From contig NZ_JAMYJR010000015.1 of assembly GCF_024137025.1 (NCBI RefSeq), positions 1-64,000 of the forward strand: 64,000 bases of DNA. The letters run 5' to 3'. This document shows positions 17,465 through 24,668 of the stretch, one piece after another. A program made the translations under genes and the position numbers. The notes under the pieces were generated by a model. It was given only the letters and a program-made list of their open reading frames with translations, was not told where the DNA came from and ran no database searches. The stretch comes from Paractinoplanes aksuensis (GTDB lineage: Bacteria; Actinomycetota; Actinomycetes; Mycobacteriales; Micromonosporaceae). How positions within the stretch are numbered: the first letter of the stretch is position 1; each line of letters begins with the position of its first letter.

Positions 17465-18784
17465 GTGACGTCACCCAGCGCGCCGGTCGTCGCGACCGGC
17501 TATCCGTGGCCCATCGAAACCACGCGCCTCGACAACGGCCTCCGCGTCGTGGTCAGTGAGGACAGGACCGCCCCGGTGGTCTGCGTCAATCTCTGGTACG
17601 ACGTCGGCTCGCGCCACGAACCCGCCGGGCAGACCGGCTTCGCCCACCTCTTCGAGCACCTGATGTTCGAGGGCTCGCAGCATGTGGCCAAGACCGAGCA
17701 CATGCGGCTGGTGCAGGGCAACGGCGGCTCGCTCAACGCGACCACCAACCCCGACCGCACCAACTACTTCGAGACCATGCCGGCCGAGCACCTGGAACTG
17801 GCGCTCTGGCTCGAGGCCGACCGCATGGGCGGGCTGGTGCCGGCCCTGACCCAGGAGACGCTGGACAACCAGCGCGAGGTGGTCAAGAACGAGCGTCGCC
17901 AGCGGTACGAGAACGTGCCCTACGGCGACGCCTGGCTGCGCCTGCTGGCCCTGCTCTACCCGGAGGGCCACCCGTACCACCACGCCACGATCGGCTCGAT
18001 GGAAGACCTGAACGCGGCCGGCCTGGACACGTTCAAGGCCTTCCACCAGCAGTACTACGCGCCCAACAACGCCGTGCTGACCGTCGCGGGGGACGCGTCA
18101 CCGGCCGAGGTGTTCGCGCTCGCCGAGAAGTACTTCGGCGGGCTCGAGCCGGTGGCCTCGATCCCGTCCGCGCCCAGCGCCCATCTGCCCGGCCCGGCCA
18201 CCGCGCCCGCCCGCGAGACGGTCACCGCGGCCGTCCCGGCGCCCCGGCTCTATCTGGCCCACCGCACCCACCAGTTCGGCACCGCGGGTTACGACGCGAT
18301 CACCGTGCTGGCCGCGGTGCTCGGCAACGGGCGGGGCAGCCGGCTCTACCAGCGGCTGGCCGACGGCGCCCGGATCGCCCAGCCCGACTACATCGGCTCG
18401 TACGGTGTCGATCTGGCCCACGCCCCGGCCCCGCTGATCATCACGGCCACGGCCAAGGACGGTGTCTCGGTCGAGACGCTCGAAGAGGGCCTCAACGAGG
18501 TGATCGCCGGCCTGGTCACCGAGCCGGTCACGCCCGAGGAGCTGTCGCGGGCCAAGGCGCTGCTGACCACCGCGTGGTGGCGGCAGGTCTCCACGGTGGG
18601 CGGCCGGGCCGACACGTTGAGCCGGTACGCGACGCAGTTCGGCGACCCGGGCGTCGCCGGTTACCGCCTGCCGCAGTGGCTCGCGGTCACCGCCGACGAC
18701 GTGACCGACGCCGCCAAGTACGCGCTGAAGCCTGAGTCCCGGGTCACGCTCACCTACCTGCCCGAGAACGGGGAATCCGCATGA
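17465..18784 (+). CDS. M16-family zinc metallopeptidase, catalytic subunit
   Basis: A 439-aa inverzincin. The zinc motif HLFEH is at residues 61-65 in GFAHLFEHLMFEGS, and the downstream Glu lies about 75 residues later in REVVKNERRQRYE. No signal peptide is seen, so the protein is probably cytosolic. The length corresponds to half of a two-part M16 enzyme. The stop overlaps the next M16 gene by 4 nt (ATGA), and the pair probably forms a heterodimer with one active site, as in mitochondrial processing peptidase. GTG 17465 is the start. Confidence 0.92.
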   Translation: MTSPSAPVVATGYPWPIETTRLDNGLRVVVSEDRTAPVVCVNLWYDVGSRHEPAGQTGFAHLFEHLMFEGSQHVAKTEHMRLVQGNGGSLNATTNPDRTNYFETMPAEHLELALWLEADRMGGLVPALTQETLDNQREVVKNERRQRYENVPYGDAWLRLLALLYPEGHPYHHATIGSMEDLNAAGLDTFKAFHQQYYAPNNAVLTVAGDASPAEVFALAEKYFGGLEPVASIPSAPSAHLPGPATAPARETVTAAVPAPRLYLAHRTHQFGTAGYDAITVLAAVLGNGRGSRLYQRLADGARIAQPDYIGSYGVDLAHAPAPLIITATAKDGVSVETLEEGLNEVIAGLVTEPVTPEELSRAKALLTTAWWRQVSTVGGRADTLSRYATQFGDPGVAGYRLPQWLAVTADDVTDAAKYALKPESRVTLTYLPENGESA

Positions 18785-20127
18785 CGCTCATCGCCACCCG
18801 CCCCGATCCGGGCGAGGCCCGCCCCTACACGTTCCCCGACCTGCAGCGGGTGACCGTGGCCGGCGGCACAGTGATCGGCGCCCACCTGCCCGGTCAGGCC
18901 CTGGCCAGCGCCATGCTGCTGCTCGACGCGGGCGCGGCCCGGGAGTCGGCCGGTCGCGAGGGCACGGCCACCGTGCTGGCCAAATCGCTGGAGGAAGGCA
19001 CGGCCGAGCGCGACTCGGCGGCGTACGCCATCGCGCTGGAGAGCCTCGGGGCCGAGCTGTCGCCGGGCGTCGACTGGGACACGTTCCGGGTCGGTGTCTC
19101 GGCACCCGTCCCGCAGCTGCTCGATGCCGTGCGGCTGGCGGCCGAGGCGGTGCGCACGCCGCGGCTCGACCCGGCCGACGTCAACCGGGTGCGCGACGAC
19201 GAGGTGACCGCGCTGCGCATGGACTGGGCCCAGCCCGGCCCGCGCGCCGACGCCGCCCTGCGGGCCGACCTGTTCGGCGCGGCCGAGCGCTTCGGCCGCC
19301 CGATGCACGGCGACCCGGCCTCGGTGGCCGCGGTCGAGGTCGACGACGTGCTCGCGTTCCACCGGGCTTGGCTGCGCCGGCCGGGCGTACTGCTGGTGGC
19401 GGGTGACCTCGGCACCCTCGATCTGAAGGCATTGGGCGAGGCCGCGTTCGCCGGCACCGAGGGTGAGCCGCTGGCTGTCGAGCCGCCGCTGGGCGTGCCG
19501 CTGCGGGCCGAACGCAAGATCATTCTGGTCGACCGGCCCGGTTCGGTGCAGTCGACGCTGCGCATCGGCCACCGCGCCCCCGAGCGGGCCACGCCCGACT
19601 ACGTGGCCATGACGCTGGCCGCCACCGTGCTCGGCGGCGCCTTCACGTCCCGCCTCAACCACCTGATCCGCGAGGTCAAGGGCTACACGTACGGCATCCG
19701 GGGGTCGTACGCGATGAGCCGGCGTTTCGGGCGGTTCGAGGTGGCGGCGGGCGTGCAGACCGCGGTCACCGTGCCCGCGATCGTCGACACCCTGGGCGAG
19801 ATCGCCCGCACCGAGCAGACCGGCGTCACCGAGGACGAGCTGGCCGTCGCCCGCTCGTGGCGGGCCGGTCAGCTCTCGGTCGAGATGCAGACGCCGGGCT
19901 CGATCGTCGGCGCGCTGAGCACGCTGGTCGTGCACGGCCTGCCCGACGACTACTACGAGACCCTGCGCCGGCAATACCTCGAGACCACGCTGGCCGAGGT
20001 CTCCGCCGCGGCCGGGGCCCACCTGCGACCGCACGGGCTCACGCTGGTCATCGAGGGCGACGCCGCGGTCATCCGCGACGAGCTGGTGGCGGCCGAGATC
20101 GGCGACGTGGTCGACTCGGAGATCTGA
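18781..20127 (+). CDS. M16-family peptidase, non-catalytic partner
   Basis: A 448-aa M16 fold protein lacking the HxxEH motif. The equivalent region reads AGREGTATVLAKSLEEG. It keeps the substrate-binding Arg/Tyr block KGYTYGIRGSY near residue 300, which in heterodimeric M16 peptidases is supplied by the non-catalytic chain. Translationally coupled to the active subunit. Loss of zinc ligands with retention of the R/Y loop is the expected division of labour, so this is not a degenerate gene. Confidence 0.92.
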   Translation: MTLIATRPDPGEARPYTFPDLQRVTVAGGTVIGAHLPGQALASAMLLLDAGAARESAGREGTATVLAKSLEEGTAERDSAAYAIALESLGAELSPGVDWDTFRVGVSAPVPQLLDAVRLAAEAVRTPRLDPADVNRVRDDEVTALRMDWAQPGPRADAALRADLFGAAERFGRPMHGDPASVAAVEVDDVLAFHRAWLRRPGVLLVAGDLGTLDLKALGEAAFAGTEGEPLAVEPPLGVPLRAERKIILVDRPGSVQSTLRIGHRAPERATPDYVAMTLAATVLGGAFTSRLNHLIREVKGYTYGIRGSYAMSRRFGRFEVAAGVQTAVTVPAIVDTLGEIARTEQTGVTEDELAVARSWRAGQLSVEMQTPGSIVGALSTLVVHGLPDDYYETLRRQYLETTLAEVSAAAGAHLRPHGLTLVIEGDAAVIRDELVAAEIGDVVDSEI

Positions 20128-20180
20128 ATCACGGCGATCTTCACAGAGAGCGGCAAGGTAGGACCGATAGTTTGGCCGCC

Positions 20181-21191
20181 ATGACGATCACCACCACGCC
20201 GTCCGAGGTCCGGCCGGGTCGGCGGGTGAGGCGCACCGCGCTTCTCCTGCTGCTGACCCTGCCGGGCCTCGCGTGGGCGGCGGTCCGGCTGCTGGGCTGG
20301 GAAGAGGGCCCGCTGGTGCAGCTGATGGCCTTCACCCCGTACGCCGCGGTGTGGTCGTTCGTGCCCCTGCTGGCCGCCCTGCTGAGCCGCAAATGGCTGG
20401 TCGCGGCCCTCGCCGCCGCCACCGTCGTGATGTTCGCCGCGGCGGTGCTGCCCCGCGCCCTGCCCGACCGCGACAAGGGACCGGCCACGGGCGTCCCGGT
20501 GAGCGTCATGACGGTCAACATGTTCATCGGCGCGGCCGACCCGGCGGCGGTGGTGCGGCTGGTCCGCGAGAACGACGTCGCCATCCTGGCCGTGCAAGAG
20601 TTCACGCCCGAGTCGGCGGCCGGGTTGCAGGCGGCCGGGATCGACGCGCTGCTCCCCCATCACGCGCTGGCCGACGAGATCGGCACCACCGGGTCCGGGC
20701 TGTACTCACGGTTCCCGCTGACCGGCCAGGCCTCCCGGCGCGGGGACGGCGGCGGGCTGCAGGACGGCAACCTTCAGGCGTACGCCACGATTCAGGTGCC
20801 CGGCGCGGGCGGCGTCTTCGTCGAATCGGCCCACCCGCTCGCCCCCTATGCCCTGCGCGCCGAGAACGCCTGGCGGGCCGACCTCGACTCGTACCCCCAC
20901 CCCGACCGGGGCAGTGGGCCCACGATGCTGCTCGGCGACTTCAACTCGACCCTCGACCACCAGCCGCTGCGCGAACTGATCGCCCACGGCTACCGCGACG
21001 CCGCCGCGACCACCGGCCACGGCCTGATCGGCACCTGGGGCCCGTACGCCGGGTTGCCGATCCCGCCCGTCACGCTCGACCACATCCTGGTCGACAAGCG
21101 GATCGGCGTACGGGACACCGAGGTGCACGACGTCGAGGGCAGCGATCACCGGGCCGTGGTCGCGACAGTCACGTTGCCAACCGCGTCATAG
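20181..21191 (+). CDS. Endonuclease/exonuclease/phosphatase-family membrane protein (copy 1)
   Basis: A 336-aa protein with three N-terminal membrane segments within residues 15-100 and a C-terminal EEP domain. EEP motifs visible are TVNMFIGAAD, AVQEFTPE (metal Glu), LGDFNSTLDH and GSDHRAVVATV (final His). The catalytic domain is probably extracytoplasmic, and the target could be a phosphodiester, lipid or nucleic acid. Start ATG 20181 is close to a GATAGT -10-like box. It is followed by a paralogue with the same architecture. Confidence 0.88.
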   Translation: MTITTTPSEVRPGRRVRRTALLLLLTLPGLAWAAVRLLGWEEGPLVQLMAFTPYAAVWSFVPLLAALLSRKWLVAALAAATVVMFAAAVLPRALPDRDKGPATGVPVSVMTVNMFIGAADPAAVVRLVRENDVAILAVQEFTPESAAGLQAAGIDALLPHHALADEIGTTGSGLYSRFPLTGQASRRGDGGGLQDGNLQAYATIQVPGAGGVFVESAHPLAPYALRAENAWRADLDSYPHPDRGSGPTMLLGDFNSTLDHQPLRELIAHGYRDAAATTGHGLIGTWGPYAGLPIPPVTLDHILVDKRIGVRDTEVHDVEGSDHRAVVATVTLPTAS

Positions 21192-21224
21192 TGGGAATGG
21201 CGTGGGGTGGCTAGCCTCGCCGCC

Positions 21225-22238
21225 ATGACGATCACGAGCGCGCCGAGCGCCGGTCGCGAGGTCGGCCGCCCCCGACGACGACGAAAGGCCGCGCTGACCG
21301 TGCTGATCTGGCTGTTCATCCTGCCGTTCCTGGTGTGGGCCGTGATCCGCCTCGGTGGCTGGGAACGGGGCCCGGTGATCCAGTTGTTCGCTTTCACCCC
21401 GTACGTCGCGGCCGCGGCCTGGGCGCCGGTCATCCTCGCCCTGGCCACCCGCCGGTGGACGGTGGCGGCGGTGGCCGTGGTGGTGGCGATCCTGCTGGCG
21501 GCGGCGGTACTGCCGCGGGCCATCCCGAGCCGCGACAAGGGGCCGGCGCTGGGCGTGCAGCTCAACGTGATGACCTCGAACATGCTCTTCGGCGGGGCCG
21601 ACGCGGCGCAGATCGTCAAGCTGGTGAGCGAGCGCAACATCGACGTGCTGGCGGTGCAAGAGTTCACCACCGAGGGCAAAGAGGCGCTGGCGGCGGCCGG
21701 GCTGGGGGCGTTGCTGCCGTACTCGTCGCTGGCCGACGAACCGAAGGCGGACGGGTCGGGGCTGTACTCGCGCCACCCGATCACGTCGCCGGGCGCGCGC
21801 CGCAACGGTGGGGGCTTCATGCAGGCGTACGCGACCGTGCAGGTGCCGGGGGCCGGGCCGGTCGTCGTCGAATCGGCGCACCCGCTGGCGCCGCATTCAC
21901 GGCCGGTGCTGGGGCAGTGGCGGGCTGACGTGCTGGCCCAGCCACGCGCCGACGCCGGCGGGACACCGCGGATCTTGCTCGGCGACTTCAACGCCACGCT
22001 CGACCACGCCCCGCTGCGCGAACTGATCTCGCACGGCTACCGCGACGCGGCCGACGCCACCGGAAAAGGCCTGATCGGCACGTGGGGCCCCTACGACGGC
22101 GACCCGATCCCGCCCGTGACGATCGACCACGTGCTGGTCGACGAGCGGATCGGCGTACGCGAGGTGAGCGTGCACCCGATCACCAAGAGCGACCACCGCG
22201 CGATCATCGCCGGCCTCACCGTCCCCGCCACCTCATGA
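21225..22238 (+). CDS. Endonuclease/exonuclease/phosphatase-family membrane protein (copy 2)
   Basis: A 337-aa paralogue of the preceding gene with the same three membrane segments and EEP motifs (TSNMLFGGAD, AVQEFTTE, LGDFNATLDH, KSDHRAIIAGL). Both genes start MTIT and share short identical DNA around the start, so this is a tandem duplication that has diverged. Its stop overlaps the GNAT gene start (ATGA). Function is as uncertain as for copy 1. Confidence 0.88.
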   Translation: MTITSAPSAGREVGRPRRRRKAALTVLIWLFILPFLVWAVIRLGGWERGPVIQLFAFTPYVAAAAWAPVILALATRRWTVAAVAVVVAILLAAAVLPRAIPSRDKGPALGVQLNVMTSNMLFGGADAAQIVKLVSERNIDVLAVQEFTTEGKEALAAAGLGALLPYSSLADEPKADGSGLYSRHPITSPGARRNGGGFMQAYATVQVPGAGPVVVESAHPLAPHSRPVLGQWRADVLAQPRADAGGTPRILLGDFNATLDHAPLRELISHGYRDAADATGKGLIGTWGPYDGDPIPPVTIDHVLVDERIGVREVSVHPITKSDHRAIIAGLTVPATS

Positions 22239-22753
22239 CGGTGACCACCCGCCTGCTCACGGTCGACGACGCGGCCGAGATGGCCGAGCAGTTGCGGGCC
22301 AACCGAGAGTTCCTGGCCCCCTGGGACCCCGACCGCTCCGACGAGTACTTCACCGAAGCCGGCCAGCGCCGGGTGCTGGCCGACATGCTGCGCCAACACT
22401 CGTCCGGTTCCGCACTACCGCACGCGATCGTCGAGAACGGCCGCATCCTGGGGCGGATCGCGCTGACGAACATCGCCCGCGGCCCGTTCCTGTCCGGCAC
22501 GCTCGGCTACTGGGTGGCCCACGAGGCCAACGGACGCGGCGTCGCCACCGCGGCGGTGGCCCGGATCGTCGGGCTGGCCTTCACCGACCTCGGCCTGCAC
22601 CGGGTCGAGGCCGGCACGCTGGTGAACAACATCGGCTCCCAACGCGTGCTCGAGAACAACAAGTTCCAGCGCTACGGCTTGGCGCCCCGCTACCTGTGGA
22701 TCGCGGGCGCTTGGCGCGACCACGTGTTGTTCCAGCGCCTCGCCGACGACTAG
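22235..22753 (+). CDS. GNAT N-acetyltransferase, RimJ/RimL-like
   Basis: A 172-aa acetyl-CoA-dependent acetyltransferase. The family features are the N-terminal RLLTVDDAAEMAEQLRANREFLAPWDP, GTLGYWVAHEANGRGVATAAVARIVGLAF (acetyl-CoA loop) and HRVEAGTLVNNIGSQRVLENNKF, the RimJ/RimL signature for amino-terminal or small-molecule amine acetylation. Start ATG 22235 overlaps the stop of the upstream EEP gene. About 200 nt of non-coding sequence follow before the Thr leader. Confidence 0.9.
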   Translation: MTVTTRLLTVDDAAEMAEQLRANREFLAPWDPDRSDEYFTEAGQRRVLADMLRQHSSGSALPHAIVENGRILGRIALTNIARGPFLSGTLGYWVAHEANGRGVATAAVARIVGLAFTDLGLHRVEAGTLVNNIGSQRVLENNKFQRYGLAPRYLWIAGAWRDHVLFQRLADD

Positions 22754-22953
22754 CGCAGGCCCCGGTTATCCACATTCACCGGCTGTCCACAGGAACGGTC
22801 ACGGCGCTGCCCCGGATCGGCTTCATCCCAGGAAAATAACCAGCGGGGGCTCCCCCTTGGGAGGGCGGGCACGGTGCGGTAACTGATCTTGGTTTGTGCT
22901 GACCGTCTGAAAACTGAGTGCCAGGTGGCGGAACGCGGCCTACTCTGCACGAC
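22754..22953 (+). other. Intergenic region before the Thr leader
   Basis: No gene is seen. It is less G/C-rich than its surroundings around 22880-22920. At its right end TACTCT (22941-22946) lies 7 nt before the leader ATG and is a plausible -10 box for a leaderless transcript. Confidence 0.5.
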
Positions 22954-23013
22954 ATGAGCTTCTGTCAGTTGAGCACGACGACGCCGGGACGTCCCGGCGT
23001 TTGTTCGCGCTGA
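22954..23013 (+). CDS. Threonine-rich leader peptide (19 aa) upstream of short ThrRS gene
   Basis: The tiny ORF reads MSFCQLSTTTPGRPGVCSR and stops at TGA 23011-23013. It contains three consecutive ACG Thr codons (22975-22983) and ends 93 nt upstream of the ThrRS start. The first codon follows a TACTCT -10-like box by 7 nt, so the transcript may be leaderless. Directly overlapping the third Thr codon is a perfect 20-bp palindrome (22981-23000), and further hairpins follow. The arrangement fits ribosome-stalling control by threonyl-tRNA supply. This is inferred from layout, not from a known family. Confidence 0.7.
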   Translation: MSFCQLSTTTPGRPGVCSR

Positions 23014-23101
23014 TCTGATCGCGGCGCAGAAACGGCCTCGGGCGAGATGCCCGGGGCCGCTCGTGTGCCCGGAGTTTCTCGCCCGTTCTCGAACGGGAGA
23101 C
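22981..23101 (+). promoter_or_regulatory. Attenuator-like RNA structures before the short ThrRS gene
   Basis: Three stem-loops lie in order. A 20-nt perfect palindrome (22981-23000) is followed by TTTG. An 11-bp stem (23033-23043 with 23049-23059) has a 5-nt loop. A CCCGTT/AACGGG stem near 23081-23098 has a right arm that covers part of the ThrRS Shine-Dalgarno GGGAG. A ribosome stalled at the Thr codons would block the first stem. The set could act on transcription, on translation or on both. Confidence 0.6.
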
Positions 23102-23106
23102 TTCTG

Positions 23107-24297
23107 ATGCACATCGACCACCGCAAGCTCGGGCGCGAGCTCGACCTCTTCGACTCCGACCCGCTGATCGGCGCGGGACTGCCGTTCTGGCTGCCGGGCG
23201 GCGCCGCGGCACGGCACGCAGTCGAGTCCTATCTGTACGAGCTCGAACACCGGAACGGTTATCAGCACGTGTATTCGCCGGCGCTCGGTAAACGGCAGCT
23301 CTTCGAGTTGTCGGGGCACTGGCGCAACTTCGCCGAGGACATGTTCCCGCCGATGCCGATGGGCGGCGACGAATTGGTGCTGCGGCCCAGCCTCTGCCCG
23401 CACCACGCCCTGATCTACAAATCGCGCGGGCGCTCCTACCGCGACCTGCCGCTGCGGATGGGCGAGCTGGGCGGCATGTTCCGGGCCGAGCGCTCGGGCG
23501 TGGTGGGCGGGCTTTCCCGCGTACGCGCGATGCAGCTCAACGACGCCCACGTCTTCAGCCCCGAATCGCAGGCGGCGGCCGAGGTGGCCGAGGTACTGCG
23601 GCTCATGCGGGAGGCCCACCGGGCACTCGGGATCGAGCCTTCGTCGTACCAGCTGTCGTTGCGGGGTGAGGGGAAGAAGTACGGCGGCAACGACGAAAGC
23701 TGGCGGGTAGCGGAACGGTTGTTGCGGGAGGCGCTCGACGGTTTCGACTTTGTCGAGGCGCCGGGCGAGGCCGCGTTCTACGGGCCGAAGATCGACGTGC
23801 AGATCGCCGACCCGGCCGGGCGCGAGTGGACCCTGGCCACCATCCAGATCGACTACCACCAACCGGAAGCGTTCGACCTGGGGTACGCGAACGCGGAGGG
23901 CGGCCGATCGCGCCCGGTGATGATCCACCGCAGCCTCGTCGGCTCGATGGAGCGGTTGTTCGCGCATCTGATCGAGGTGCACGAGGGGGCGTTCCCGCTC
24001 TGGTACGCCCCGGTCCAGTTGGCCGTGCTGCCGGTCTCGGCCGATGAGGACGAGGCGGCGGATGCGCTGGCCCGGGCCGCAACCGAGGCCGGGTTGCGGG
24101 TCGAGGTGCTGCGCGACGGTTCGATCGGGGCGCGCGTCCGGTCGAGTGCCGAGCGCCGAATCCCGTACGCGGGAATGATCGGTCGCCGCGAGGCGCCGGA
24201 CGGCCTGGTGGCCCTCCGGCATCGCGATGGACGGCAGCGGGAACCGATGCCGGTCGCGGCGGCCGTCGCGCTCCTGGCCGACGAGGCCCGGCCTTAA
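23107..24297 (+). CDS. Short threonyl-tRNA synthetase (catalytic plus anticodon-binding domain only)
   Basis: A 396-aa class II synthetase paralogue that lacks the TGS and N2 editing domains of normal ThrRS (about 640-690 aa). It begins at DHRKLGRELDLF, the usual start of the ThrRS catalytic core. The zinc ligands are intact: Cys97 in RPSLCPHH, His148 in NDAHVF and His274 in PVMIHRSLVGS. Motif 2 reads FRAERSGVVGGLSRVR. Residues from about 300 on form the anticodon-binding domain. GGGAG lies 8 nt before ATG 23107. It may be an inhibitor-resistant second ThrRS or a conditional one. The main thrS must lie elsewhere. Confidence 0.88.
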   Translation: MHIDHRKLGRELDLFDSDPLIGAGLPFWLPGGAAARHAVESYLYELEHRNGYQHVYSPALGKRQLFELSGHWRNFAEDMFPPMPMGGDELVLRPSLCPHHALIYKSRGRSYRDLPLRMGELGGMFRAERSGVVGGLSRVRAMQLNDAHVFSPESQAAAEVAEVLRLMREAHRALGIEPSSYQLSLRGEGKKYGGNDESWRVAERLLREALDGFDFVEAPGEAAFYGPKIDVQIADPAGREWTLATIQIDYHQPEAFDLGYANAEGGRSRPVMIHRSLVGSMERLFAHLIEVHEGAFPLWYAPVQLAVLPVSADEDEAADALARAATEAGLRVEVLRDGSIGARVRSSAERRIPYAGMIGRREAPDGLVALRHRDGRQREPMPVAAAVALLADEARP

Positions 24298-24668
24298 CGG
24301 AGGCGGGCGTCGACTTCGATCTCGATGCGCATCCGAGGGTCGGCCAGGCCGCACACCATCATGGTGGCGGCCGGGCGGACCTCGCCGAACGCTTGGCGCA
24401 GCACCGGCCAGCACGGCTCGAAGTCGGCCCGCTCGGGCAGCAGGTAGCGGACCCGCACGACGTCGGACAGCGTGCAACCGGCCTCGCGCAGCGCCGCCTC
24501 GATGTTGCGCAGAGCCTGGTCGGCTTGCTCGACGACGCCGGAGGGAATGGTCATCGTCGAGTAGTCGAAGCCGGTGGTGCCGGAGACGTACACGTGTTCT
24601 CCGGCCACCACCGCGCGGGCGTACCCGATCTGCTCCTCGAAGGTGGAGCCGCTGAAGATTCTCGTCAC
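24294..24668 (-). CDS. RidA (YjgF/YER057c/UK114) family protein
   Basis: A 124-aa RidA-type protein. Canonical RidA deaminates reactive enamines and imines formed by threonine dehydratase and other PLP enzymes. Segments visible are GYARAVVAGEHVYVSGTTGF, EQADQALRNIEAALREAG and the C-terminal RIEIEVDARL. The position of the deaminating Arg (canonical R105) is occupied in the block around MMVCGLADPRMRIEIE. GTG 24668 overlaps the cimA stop (GTGA), so it is coupled to isoleucine-precursor synthesis, which fits a metabolite-protection role. Convergent with the ThrRS gene by 4 nt. Confidence 0.9.
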   Translation of the reverse strand: MTRIFSGSTFEEQIGYARAVVAGEHVYVSGTTGFDYSTMTIPSGVVEQADQALRNIEAALREAGCTLSDVVRVRYLLPERADFEPCWPVLRQAFGEVRPAATMMVCGLADPRMRIEIEVDARLR

